Of a stretch of 43,001 nucleotides of DNA, positions 34,775 to 42,702 are shown piece by piece; position 1 is the stretch's first letter; each line of letters starts with the position of its first letter. Made by a program: the position numbers and the translations under genes. The stretch lies in assembly GCA_945871955.1 (NCBI GenBank), contig CAMBXR010000021.1:1-43001 (forward strand), read 5' to 3'. The notes beneath the pieces are model-generated. The model did no database searches, was not told where the DNA came from, and was given only the letters and a program-made list of their open reading frames with translations. The stretch comes from an uncultured Clostridium sp. (lineage in GTDB: Bacteria; Bacillota; Clostridia; Peptostreptococcales; Peptostreptococcaceae).

Positions 34775-35146
34775 TTATTTTTTCTTTGGTAAAATTTCTA
34801 TCCAGTAGTTATCTGGATCTGCTATAAAATATATGCCCATTGCCTTATTTTCAAAGCATATACATCCCATTTCTTTATGTAACTCATAAGCTTTATCAAA
34901 GTCTTCAACTTCTAAAGCTAAATGGAATTCATTATCTCCTAAATTGTATGGTCTATCCCAATCTCTTAGCCACGTTAATTCTAGTTGATGAGATGTTGAT
35001 CCATCTCCTAAGTACACTAATGTAAAACTTCCATCTTGTGCATTCATACGGCTAACTTCTTTTAGACCTAATGCTTTTTCATAAAATTCTAAACTTTTTT
35101 CTAAATTAAGAACATTAAAATTATTGTGACAAAATGTAAATTTCAT
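34775..35146 (-). CDS. VOC-family protein, glyoxalase I-like
   Basis: Vicinal oxygen chelate protein of 123 residues, the size of bacterial glyoxalase I. Candidate metal ligands fall at His7 (FCHNNFNV), Glu56 (HQLELTW), His75 (NEFHLALEV) and Glu117 (YWIEILP), matching GloA positions. The YLGDGSTSHQLELT and FIADPDNYWIEILPKK blocks are also GloA-like. Clostridia mostly lack glutathione, so the thiol adduct, and whether it truly removes methylglyoxal, is uncertain. GGGAGGAAATT precedes the ATG. It sits between the exported nuclease-like gene and the NlpC/P60 gene. Confidence 0.85.
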   Translation of the reverse strand: MKFTFCHNNFNVLNLEKSLEFYEKALGLKEVSRMNAQDGSFTLVYLGDGSTSHQLELTWLRDWDRPYNLGDNEFHLALEVEDFDKAYELHKEMGCICFENKAMGIYFIADPDNYWIEILPKKK

Positions 35147-35230
35147 ATAATTTCCTCCCGTTGTATAAATCTTACTTTATATAGCTAAATATAAAAATAT
35201 ACTTTTGTATATCATTACATTATTTTATTA

Positions 35231-35959
35231 TTATATCCTTAATTTTGCAATAATTGGATAATGATCAGACATATTTTTTATTATAACTCTATAATTTATA
35301 GGCTCTATATCTGGAGATACAAAAATATAGTCTATTCTTTCTATACCCAAAGCAAAGGTCAAAGTATTAGACTTGTCTAATTCCTTTGCTACATCTATAC
35401 TATTTCCACTTAAAGTTACATCTTCAACATTAAAATCCCCTGCAATAATATAAGTTTCATCTCCAAGACCATCAATAAAATCTTGTAATTCTTTTAGTTG
35501 CAATTTCTGCTCATCTTTATCAGCTCCTAGATGAACATTTATTATATTTACTCTTTGACCTCTAACATCTATAACAGTATGTAGTATACCTCTTTGCTCC
35601 TTAGAACTACTTAAATAAACATGATTTTGTTTTATTATTTTATATTTTGAATATGTAACTAATCCATAGTTTGAGTTAAGATTTACTACATTAGCTCCGA
35701 AATGAGAGTTCATTCCCAACTCTTCCTTTAAACTGCTAACTTGAAATCCTACTTTTGAAGATTCATTCACTTCTTGTAAACAAATTATATCTGCATCACA
35801 GTTTTTTAAAAAATCTATAGTATCAAAAAGTGTAGGAAACTTATCTTTATCAACACCACTATGTATATTATAACTTATTATTTTGATATCCTTATCTAAA
35901 ATTCCTTCATTTGTATTAATATTACTTATTAAAATACTAGAAATTACAATTAATAACAA
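35231..35959 (-). CDS. Exported endonuclease/exonuclease/phosphatase-family protein
   Basis: EEP-fold metal-dependent phosphodiesterase of about 242 residues. The fold's motifs are present in order: IKIISYNIHSG, DIICLQEVNES (catalytic Glu), INVHLGAD, YIIAGDFNVE (Asp/Asn) and a final MSDHYPIIAKL (Asp-His). DNA, sugar-phosphate or lipid substrates are all possible. A hydrophobic start implies export. The first standard codon in frame is TTG at 35959, but it has no ribosome binding site. The frame stays open nine codons more, to ATT at 35981-35983, giving KLKKVFLLLLIV, a full signal peptide, with GGAG ten bases before. Two ATGs nearby are in other frames. The true start is either ATT or a one-base frameshift. 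Confidence 0.85.
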   Translation of the reverse strand: MLLIVISSILISNINTNEGILDKDIKIISYNIHSGVDKDKFPTLFDTIDFLKNCDADIICLQEVNESSKVGFQVSSLKEELGMNSHFGANVVNLNSNYGLVTYSKYKIIKQNHVYLSSSKEQRGILHTVIDVRGQRVNIINVHLGADKDEQKLQLKELQDFIDGLGDETYIIAGDFNVEDVTLSGNSIDVAKELDKSNTLTFALGIERIDYIFVSPDIEPINYRVIIKNMSDHYPIIAKLRI

Positions 35960-36000
35960 TAAAAATACTTTTTTTAATTTAATATTTCATCATCTCCTTT

Positions 36001-36020
36001 AACATATATTATTATATGTT
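36001..36020. repeat. Inverted repeat covering a candidate -10 box
   Basis: AACATATA and TATATGTT form an 8-bp dyad around TTAT. It ends directly next to the AAAGGAG site of the exported nuclease-like gene. The minus strand of the dyad contains TATAAT, so the dyad may be an operator over a weak promoter or a 5' hairpin. Confidence 0.35.
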
Positions 36021-36033
36021 ATTATTCAAAAAT

Positions 36034-36058
36034 TAAAGACGCCAACAGCGCCTTTAAC
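36034..36058 (-). terminator. Intrinsic terminator after the SAP-like hypothetical gene
   Basis: Minus-strand AAAGGCGC and GGCGTCTTT pair with one G-U step around a five-base loop and lead into TTTAATTTTTG. It starts at the stop codon region of the gene ending at 36059. Confidence 0.7.
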
Positions 36059-36673
36059 TTAATGATTTCTCTTTACTACCTTCTCTTTAATTATATAATT
36101 AATGACTTTTTTCCTTATATCTTCAGCACTATCTTCTTCCATCACATTTATATCAAGGAGTTTTGCTATAGACTTCATATCTTCTCTAGTTTTTGATTTA
36201 TAACTTTCAATTAGATTCTTTTTAATTTTTTCAGGTTCTAATACATATTCTTGTTCTCCGCTATTTCTTTTATAAAAAACATATTTTTTCGAGTATTGAC
36301 TTCTATTATTATAAATATGCATAGATATTCTTTTTAGTATCTGACCATAAGAACTCTTAGGATTTACACTTACTCCTAAATAGTTTGCAAACTTTATCAA
36401 TTCTCCCTTTGATTTAAATAATTCCTGACTTCTAATTATTTTCCCTACTGAGATTACATTTTCTTGATATGCACCATTTTTTAATACCTTTAAATAAGTT
36501 CTATTAACACTTGGTTCTTTATTTATTTTTTTTATATAATCATTTATAACTTTATCTATGTTTCCCTCAAAGTATTTTTGTGCGCCTTTTTGAGATACAA
36601 AATTTTCTATTTCTTTGTGGGCCATATCAAGTATCATATTTTTCAAATCATCTTTATAATATCTAGATTCCAT
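36059..36673 (-). CDS. Hypothetical protein with two SAP/Rho-N-like segments
   Basis: Soluble, Lys-rich, helical protein of 204 residues with no signal peptide or membrane span. I do not recognise the family. Two stretches look alike and resemble small SAP or Rho N-terminal helix-extension-helix modules: about 88-117 (SKGELIKFANYLGVSV...SYGQILKRI) and about 160-195 (TREDMKSIAKLLDINV...EDIRKKVI). Such modules often bind nucleic acid, so a DNA- or RNA-binding role is possible but unproven. GGGGGAGGT precedes the ATG. It is a single gene between terminators. Confidence 0.75.
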   Translation of the reverse strand: MESRYYKDDLKNMILDMAHKEIENFVSQKGAQKYFEGNIDKVINDYIKKINKEPSVNRTYLKVLKNGAYQENVISVGKIIRSQELFKSKGELIKFANYLGVSVNPKSSYGQILKRISMHIYNNRSQYSKKYVFYKRNSGEQEYVLEPEKIKKNLIESYKSKTREDMKSIAKLLDINVMEEDSAEDIRKKVINYIIKEKVVKRNH

Positions 36674-36712
36674 GATACCTCCCCCTTGTTATCAACAATC
36701 TTATCCTTACTT

Positions 36713-36742
36713 ATTATATTCAGATAATTTTAAATTGGTGAA
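36713..36742 (-). promoter_or_regulatory. Candidate promoter of the SAP-like hypothetical gene
   Basis: Minus-strand TTCACC (plus 36737-36742), 18 bases, TATAAT (plus 36713-36718). The -35 box is poor. Confidence 0.4.
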
Positions 36743-36768
36743 TTTACCGAATATTTTCTAATTGTGAT

Positions 36769-36923
36769 TTACTTCATTATATGATTTTTCTTAAAAATTA
36801 TTAAATTCTTTTAATTTAATGTATAAATTAATTTCTTTTGGAAAAAATATTATCATAAAATCAAACATACTCAATCTCCCCATTTAGACTTCTATTTCCC
36901 CCATAAAATAGAAGTCTTTTTTT
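36769..36923 (+). ncRNA. Candidate C-rich small RNA
   Basis: The 304-base gap holds an intrinsic terminator on plus with no annotated plus-strand gene in front of it. The terminator is a perfect 12-bp stem (36886-36897 with 36906-36917) with loop CCCCCATA and seven T. Just before the stem is TCTCCCC. Two exposed C tracts could pair with GGGG/GGAG ribosome binding sites, the mode of C-rich Firmicute small RNAs. A weak promoter, TTGGTG (36735-36740), 16 bases, TCTAAT (36757-36762), would give about 155 nucleotides. The competing reading is a minus-strand 25-codon ORF at 36791-36868. Confidence 0.35.
36886..36923 (+). terminator. Plus-strand terminator with C-rich loop
   Basis: AGACTTCTATTT (36886-36897) pairs perfectly with AAATAGAAGTCT (36906-36917). 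The eight-base loop starts with five C, and seven T end at 36923. On the minus strand there is no T tail, so it acts on plus. Confidence 0.75.
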
Positions 36924-36974
36924 AATCATAATAAAAATACCTAGAGAAATTCTCTAGGTATTTTTATTATGATT
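36924..36974. terminator. Symmetric bidirectional terminator after the HMA gene
   Basis: A 24-bp perfect inverted repeat (36924-36947 with 36951-36974, three-base loop). The CCTAGAGA core is flanked by TATTTTTATT in both directions. It ends the polA-to-HMA transcript on minus and could back up the plus-strand terminator beside it. Confidence 0.9.
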
Positions 36975-36977
36975 TTA

Positions 36978-37190
36978 TTATTCAACACTTACTAATTCAA
37001 AACCTAAGTCTTCTATTAGTTCTTTAACTCTTTCAATATCAACACTATCTTCCATATCTACAAGGGCATATTTACCTTCTAAACTAATTTCTAATACTTC
37101 TACCCCTGTAATATCCTCTGTAAGAACATCTCTTAAATTACCAACACAATGACTGCATTTCATTCCTTCAATAGATAATTTTCTTTTCAT
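36978..37190 (-). CDS. HMA-domain metal-binding protein (CopZ-like)
   Basis: Single heavy-metal-associated domain of 70 residues with the metal site GMKCSHC (Cys12, Cys15) after the first strand and a C-terminal IEDLGFELVSVE strand. Such free HMA proteins carry Cu(I) to P-type ATPases, but no transporter or copper regulator lies nearby. It lacks the Thr of the commoner GMTCxxC. It follows the solute-binding lipoprotein by 20 bases, so it is probably the last gene of the polA-coaE-slt unit. AGGAGGGG precedes the ATG. Copper specificity is inferred. Confidence 0.88.
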   Translation of the reverse strand: MKRKLSIEGMKCSHCVGNLRDVLTEDITGVEVLEISLEGKYALVDMEDSVDIERVKELIEDLGFELVSVE

Positions 37191-37210
37191 CTAGTTACCC
37201 CTCCTATAAT

Positions 37211-38887
37211 TTATTTACTCATTTGTAAATTTGAAATTCCTTTATATATATCAAAATCATTTGGATGAATACTACCTTTAAGTCTTTTATTAGATACAAC
37301 AAAATTATCTAATATACCTAAAGATATAAATGACCCTTGTTCAACTACATATTTTTGAATTTGATCATATATTTTTTTAGTTTCACTTTGTGATGTACAA
37401 TTACCTAAAGATGTAATATATGCTTCTAATTTTTTGTCTTTTATATCGCATGCTTTTAATATATCTCTAGCATCTGGAATACTTGACATAGAATATCCAA
37501 CTATAGCCAAATCATATTCTTTAGAATTAATAGCTTTAATTAGTTCTTCACCATCTAATTCCTTTACTACACTCTTGATTCCTATAGATGATAAATTTTC
37601 ATTAATAGTTTGTGCCACCTTTACTCTTTCAGTATTATTAGCAGAAACTACAATATTTAATTCAATTCCATTAAGAATTTCTTTTATTTCTTTTTTACTA
37701 AGATCTGAATTAGTTTTATTATTAGTTGAATTATCTTCTATTATCCCCTCTAAATTTTCAGAGTTTTGCTTATTTTCCTCAGCTTGTTTTTTATCTTCTA
37801 AGGATTGATTAACTGATTTTAATCCACTAACCAAATACTCAATTGCTTTTTCATTATCATAAGGTAATTCTTTTATATCATTATTATAATATTTGCTATT
37901 TGTATTAAGAGGGAAATGAGATACAGTTGCATTTCCTACATATGCTTCTTTTAAAAGTTTTTCTCTATCTATAGCAGATATTATAGCTTTTCTAAAGTTT
38001 ATATTTTTTAGGAAGTCATTATCATAATTAAACATAACCATTTCATAATCTCTACCTTCATATTTAGTTATGTTAAATTCCTTCTTTTCTTCAAATTTAC
38101 TTAAATCAGCTAATGTTATTTTAGTAATATCACTATCTAAAGAAAGTACCATCTCTGTTTGAGATTCTTTATCTGGTACCATCTTTACGTAGATTTCTTT
38201 TCTGTTTTCTGGTAAGTCTCCGAAATAACCTTCATTTCTTTCCAATATCATATATTGTCTGTCTTCATATTTTTTAATTTTATAAGGACCATTCCCTACA
38301 AAATTATTTTTATATTCACTTATTTCTGAAGCACTTAAATTACTTAGTTTGTCCTTAGAAATAATAGGGAACGTTAATTTATCTATTATAAAAGGATCAA
38401 TTTCTTTTAGTCCAATTATAAAGTTCTTACTATTTATTATATCTATTGATTTTATATTCTCAATTAAGCTAGCATAAGGACTTTTATCATTTTTCTTTAT
38501 TAAATCTATAGTATAGCTTACATCACTTGATGTCACTTCTTTATTATTATGCCAAGTAGCATCTGAATTTAGTTTAATATTTATACTTTTACCGTCTGGA
38601 GATATTGTATACTTTTCAACTAATCTTTGCTCTACGTTATAATTGTCATCCATTTCAAATAATCCATCATATATTAAATTCATAATATAACCTACAGATT
38701 TATCTGTATTTAGTATTGGATTTATGGTTTGTGGAAATAACATAGTCAAATGAATATATTTAGATTCTTGAATATTATATTCATTTATTGCTTCATTATC
38801 TTCTTTTTCACTTTTTTTAGTACATCCTACAAGACCTAGAACTATTGTTAAAACAATGGCTAGAAGTTTTGTTAATTTTTTATTCAT
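37211..38887 (-). CDS. Peptide-type (SBP family 5) solute-binding lipoprotein
   Basis: Extracellular binding protein of 558 residues in the DppA/OppA family. A lipoprotein signal ends in LGLVGC (Cys near residue 22). Family segments include NLIYDGLFEMDDNYNVEQ, YTISPDGKSINIKLNSDATWHNNKEV and YEGRDYEMVMFNYDNDFL, with NINFRKAIISAIDREKLL in the second lobe. A low-complexity insert (about 357-395, Glu/Asn/Ser/Thr/Lys-rich) interrupts it. No permease or ATPase genes are adjacent. Its ATG shares one base with the stop of the transglycosylase gene (TAATG), so the two are translationally coupled. Whether it feeds a transporter or handles wall peptides freed by its neighbour is unknown. Confidence 0.9.
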   Translation of the reverse strand: MNKKLTKLLAIVLTIVLGLVGCTKKSEKEDNEAINEYNIQESKYIHLTMLFPQTINPILNTDKSVGYIMNLIYDGLFEMDDNYNVEQRLVEKYTISPDGKSINIKLNSDATWHNNKEVTSSDVSYTIDLIKKNDKSPYASLIENIKSIDIINSKNFIIGLKEIDPFIIDKLTFPIISKDKLSNLSASEISEYKNNFVGNGPYKIKKYEDRQYMILERNEGYFGDLPENRKEIYVKMVPDKESQTEMVLSLDSDITKITLADLSKFEEKKEFNITKYEGRDYEMVMFNYDNDFLKNINFRKAIISAIDREKLLKEAYVGNATVSHFPLNTNSKYYNNDIKELPYDNEKAIEYLVSGLKSVNQSLEDKKQAEENKQNSENLEGIIEDNSTNNKTNSDLSKKEIKEILNGIELNIVVSANNTERVKVAQTINENLSSIGIKSVVKELDGEELIKAINSKEYDLAIVGYSMSSIPDARDILKACDIKDKKLEAYITSLGNCTSQSETKKIYDQIQKYVVEQGSFISLGILDNFVVSNKRLKGSIHPNDFDIYKGISNLQMSK

Positions 38888-39444
38888 TACTTCCTTCCTT
38901 CCTTGCTGTATAACCTTTTATATTGTTCATAATTTTTTTTAACTTTTGTTACATATTTATCAGTCTCTGAGAAAGGTATTACATATAAACTTTCTCCATC
39001 TTTGCTATACTCTTCATCTGATAGCCATTTCTTCACATTTCCAGAACCACCATTATAAGCTGCTATTACCAAATCTGTTTTCCCGAACTCTTTATATAAA
39101 GTGTTCAAATACCAACACCCTACTCTTATATTAGTTTCTGGATCATAAATATCTATATCGTCACCTAACTCTAATTCTTCTATTGCCCAATCTCTAGTTA
39201 TATCGGCAATTTGCATAAGACCTTTTGCGCCTCTTCTAGATAGGGCTTTTTCTTTAAACTTACTTTCTGCTTTTATAATACTATAAACTAAATTTTCATC
39301 TAAGTTATATTCCTCTGAATATTTTTGTACATATACAGAGTATTTTTTAGGAAAGAATAATTTTGATATTCTTCCCCCCTCAAAATAAATTGCTCCGCCT
39401 AAGATTATAATAACAGATATAATTAAAATACTTTTCTTACTCAC
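38887..39444 (-). CDS. Membrane-anchored lytic transglycosylase (SLT domain)
   Basis: Cleaves peptidoglycan glycan strands to 1,6-anhydro ends. The 185-residue protein has an N-terminal membrane anchor (ILIISVIIILGGAIYF, about 6-21) and an SLT domain with catalytic Glu60 in IIKAESKF, the substrate-site GAKGLMQIA at about 73-80, NIRVGCWYL, and AAYNGGSGNVKKWL. GTG start at 39444, seven bases after AGGAG, overlapping the coaE stop by eight bases. Coupled to both coaE upstream and the binding protein downstream. A link to sporulation or growth cannot be decided from sequence. Confidence 0.92.
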   Translation of the reverse strand: MSKKSILIISVIIILGGAIYFEGGRISKLFFPKKYSVYVQKYSEEYNLDENLVYSIIKAESKFKEKALSRRGAKGLMQIADITRDWAIEELELGDDIDIYDPETNIRVGCWYLNTLYKEFGKTDLVIAAYNGGSGNVKKWLSDEEYSKDGESLYVIPFSETDKYVTKVKKNYEQYKRLYSKEGRK

Positions 39445-40039
39445 GCCACTTCTCCTTTATATAATTTATAAATATAAAAGCCTTATTTTTTAATTCGTCT
39501 ATTGTACCTGAATTATCTATTATATAATCTGCATATTTTACTTTTTCTTCTTGGTTCATCTGAGATTTAATTCTACTTAAAGCTTCCTCAGTAGAACAAT
39601 TATCTCTTTTTTTAATTCTTTCTATTTGTGTATTTTCTTCACAAGTTACTACTAATAATTTATCAATAAAGTTTAAATAATCAGATTCCACAAGCAATGC
39701 TGCATCTAATATTACTATTTCTTTATTTTGTCTTTTGTACTCATCTATTTGGTCACTAACTCTTTGTCTTATTATTGGATGAGTTAACTTATTAAGTTGA
39801 ATTAATTTTTCATCATCACTAAAAACTATTCTACCTAAGGCTTTTCTGTTTAAAGAACCATCCTCATTTTTTATATCAGTTCCAAAGGTTTCATAAACTT
39901 TATTTAACAATTTTTCATCATCATATATTTGTCGTGCAATGATATCTGCATCTACAATATTAATGCCTTCATTTATAAATATGTTTGATAAACTACTTTT
40001 TCCGCAACCTATATTTCCAGTTAATCCTACAACAAGCAT
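39437..40039 (-). CDS. coaE: Dephospho-CoA kinase
   Basis: Last step of coenzyme A synthesis: phosphorylation of the ribose 3'-hydroxyl of dephospho-CoA. The 200-residue protein has a Walker A GLTGNIGCGKSS at 5-16, the DADIIARQIYD motif, LTHPIIRQRV, and the VILDAALLVES and VVTCEENTQIERIKKRD segments of the family. The start at 40039 is preceded by GTAGGTG and lies nine bases after polA. The polA-coaE-transglycosylase order is widely conserved in Firmicutes. Confidence 0.97.
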   Translation of the reverse strand: MLVVGLTGNIGCGKSSLSNIFINEGINIVDADIIARQIYDDEKLLNKVYETFGTDIKNEDGSLNRKALGRIVFSDDEKLIQLNKLTHPIIRQRVSDQIDEYKRQNKEIVILDAALLVESDYLNFIDKLLVVTCEENTQIERIKKRDNCSTEEALSRIKSQMNQEEKVKYADYIIDNSGTIDELKNKAFIFINYIKEKWRE

Positions 40040-40047
40040 ATTAACAC

Positions 40048-42702
40048 CTACTTTGTTTCAAACCATGAATCTCCCACATTTAAATCCACATCTAAATGTA
40101 CTTGTAAGTTAACTGCTGATTCCATTTCTTCTTTTACTATATTACAAACTTTATCTAGTTCTTCTTCTACTGCTTCAACTATAAGCTCATCGTGTACTTG
40201 TAGTATTAATCTAGATTTAAGGTTTTCATCTTTTAATCTAGTAAATACATTTACCATAGCTATTTTTATAATATCAGCTGCACTTCCTTGTATAGGAGCA
40301 TTCATAGCAAATCTCTTTCCTTGGTTTCTTACCATAAAATTACTTGAATTTATCTCTGGTATATATCTTCTTCTATTAAATATAGTCAGTGCATATCCAT
40401 TGTCTGTTGCATTTTTTATAGCATCATCCATAAATACTTTGATTTTATCATAATTTGCAAAATAGCTTTCTATATAAGCTTTAGCCTGTGGCACTGGTAT
40501 ATTTAAGTCCTGAGATAAACCAAAATCAGTTTTACCATAAACTATACCAAAGTTTATAGCTTTAGCTTCACTTCTTTGTTTAGAAGATACATCATTCACA
40601 TCAACACCAAATATTTGAGATGCAGTTTTTGAGTGAATATCTATATCATTTTGGAAAGCTTCTATCATATGTTCATCTCCACTCATATGAGCTAATACTC
40701 TAAGTTCAACTTGAGAATAATCCGCATCTACTAATTTTGAATGTTCATCTGCAATAAATACTTTTCTTATCTCTCTACCCATTTCTGTTTTAACAGGTAT
40801 GTTTTGTAAGTTTGGCTCTGTTGAAGATATTCTTCCTGTAGTTGTTATAGTTTGATTAAATGAAGAGTGAATTCTTCCACTTATAGGGTTTATTATTCCT
40901 AATAATCCTTCTACATAAGTTGAATTTAACTTAACTATTTGTCTATATTCAGTAATTTTATCTATTATCTCATGTTTATCCCTAAGTTTTTCTAATACAT
41001 CTGCACTAGTTGAGTACCCAGTCTTAGTTTTTTTAATTACTGGTAGTTCAAGTCTTTCAAATAATATAACACCTAGCTGTTTTGGTGAGTTTATATTAAA
41101 CTTTTCTCCAGCTAGTGAGAAGATTTCTTCTTCTAAATTTGAGATTATTTCTTTAAATTTATTTCCCAATTCGTTAAGTTGATTTTTGTCCACTGCCATA
41201 CCACAGTATTCCATAGATCCTAACACTTCAACTAAAGGCATTTCCACATCGTAGAATAAGTATTCCATATCCATATCTTTAAATGTTTTTTCCATCATTG
41301 GATATACATTATAAACTGTGTTTAATATTTCTCCAAAATATGTAGAAAGTTCTTCTAAACTTAAGTCACTAAACTTTTTAGCTTTAGCACCTTTTCCTAG
41401 TAATTCTTCTTGAGATTTTATTTTTTTAGTTAAATATTTCATAGCTATATCGCTACATTCATAAGATGTTGACGATTTTGAATCTATTAAATATTCACCT
41501 ATTGCTATATCAAAGAACATATTATTTATTTCCATATTATATGGTTTGAAAGCTAAATAGTCATCTTTTAAATTGTAACCTATTTTTTTGATTTCTTCAT
41601 TGGAAATTATATCTTTTATTAATTCTAATTCTTCATCATTTATATAATAAATATTTTCTCCATCTACACTTAAGAAAACATACATTAAGTTTTGCTCTAG
41701 TATATTTCCTACTTCACTTACAGTTTTTATAAATAATTTATTAGTTTTTTCTACTTCTTTTTTAAACTCTAAAACATTATCTAAGTGAGATATTTTAAGT
41801 TCTATCTTTTCTTCTACAGTAGATTCTCCTTCTATATCATCCATAGCTAAAACTTGTTTTATTAATGTAGTAAATCCAAATTTTTTAAATTCTTCTATTA
41901 CTGCTTTTTTATCGTAATCTCCATATGATAATTCATCTAAACTTATTTCTATTGGCACATCTCTTATAATTGTAGCAAGTTTTTTACTAAATATTGCTTG
42001 TTCTTTATTTTCTTCTATTTTCTTTTTAACACTTCCTTTTAATTGGTCTATGTTTTCTATTATATTTTCTATTGAAGAAAATTCTTTTATAAGTTTTATA
42101 CCTGTTTTTTCTCCTATACCTGGAACACCTGGTATATTATCTGATTTATCTCCCATTAATCCTTTTAAATCTATAAATTGTGTCGGAGTCATTTCATATC
42201 TTTCTACAACTGAATCATAGTTGTATTCTTCTACTTCTCCCACACCTTTTTTAGTGATTAATGTAGTTGTTTTATTTGATGCAAGTTGTATAGCATCTTT
42301 ATCTCCAGTAACTATGTAAACTTCAAAGTCGTTATCTTCTCCCATTTTCGCAACTGTACCGATTAAGTCATCCGCTTCATATCCTGCCATTTCCATTCTA
42401 TGTATATTAAAAGTATCTAATAATTCTTTTAATGGTTGTAATTGTTGACCAAGTTCATCAGGCATTTTCTTTCTTCCTGCTTTGTAGTCAGCGTACTCCT
42501 TATGTCTAAATGTTGGGGCTTTTTTATCAAAGGCAACACTTATATGAGTTGGCTTATAGTCATCTATTATTTTAAATAACATTCTAGTAAAACCATATAC
42601 GGCATTAGTATGTAATCCTTCACTATTAGTCATATCTGGTAATGCATAAAATGCTCTATTTATTATGGAATTTCCATCTATAATTATTAATCTTTTATCC
42701 AA
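40048..42702 (-). CDS. polA: DNA polymerase I
   Basis: Repair and Okazaki-maturation polymerase of 884 residues. Three regions are seen. The 5' nuclease (about 1-290) has DGNSIINRAFYALP, YEADDLIGT and GLMGDKSDNIPGVPGIG. The 3'-5' exonuclease region (about 300-480) lacks the first acidic pair: LFIKTVSEVG stands where DTE is expected, so proofreading is probably lost, as in Bacillus PolI. The polymerase domain has motif A DYSQVELRVLAHMSGD, motif B RSEAKAINFGIVYG and motif C LQVHDELIVEA. A GTG at 42711 is in frame but abuts its own AGGAG. The TTG at 42700-42702, eight bases after GGAG, gives MDKRLIIIDGNS, the expected start. First gene of polA-coaE-slt-binding protein-HMA. Confidence 0.97.
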   Translation of the reverse strand: MDKRLIIIDGNSIINRAFYALPDMTNSEGLHTNAVYGFTRMLFKIIDDYKPTHISVAFDKKAPTFRHKEYADYKAGRKKMPDELGQQLQPLKELLDTFNIHRMEMAGYEADDLIGTVAKMGEDNDFEVYIVTGDKDAIQLASNKTTTLITKKGVGEVEEYNYDSVVERYEMTPTQFIDLKGLMGDKSDNIPGVPGIGEKTGIKLIKEFSSIENIIENIDQLKGSVKKKIEENKEQAIFSKKLATIIRDVPIEISLDELSYGDYDKKAVIEEFKKFGFTTLIKQVLAMDDIEGESTVEEKIELKISHLDNVLEFKKEVEKTNKLFIKTVSEVGNILEQNLMYVFLSVDGENIYYINDEELELIKDIISNEEIKKIGYNLKDDYLAFKPYNMEINNMFFDIAIGEYLIDSKSSTSYECSDIAMKYLTKKIKSQEELLGKGAKAKKFSDLSLEELSTYFGEILNTVYNVYPMMEKTFKDMDMEYLFYDVEMPLVEVLGSMEYCGMAVDKNQLNELGNKFKEIISNLEEEIFSLAGEKFNINSPKQLGVILFERLELPVIKKTKTGYSTSADVLEKLRDKHEIIDKITEYRQIVKLNSTYVEGLLGIINPISGRIHSSFNQTITTTGRISSTEPNLQNIPVKTEMGREIRKVFIADEHSKLVDADYSQVELRVLAHMSGDEHMIEAFQNDIDIHSKTASQIFGVDVNDVSSKQRSEAKAINFGIVYGKTDFGLSQDLNIPVPQAKAYIESYFANYDKIKVFMDDAIKNATDNGYALTIFNRRRYIPEINSSNFMVRNQGKRFAMNAPIQGSAADIIKIAMVNVFTRLKDENLKSRLILQVHDELIVEAVEEELDKVCNIVKEEMESAVNLQVHLDVDLNVGDSWFETK

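Noticed and set aside
16795-35146. Methylglyoxal pathway: mgsA with the VOC/glyoxalase-like gene
   Set aside because: The genes are 18 kb apart in separate transcription units, so the window gives no evidence for a joint system.
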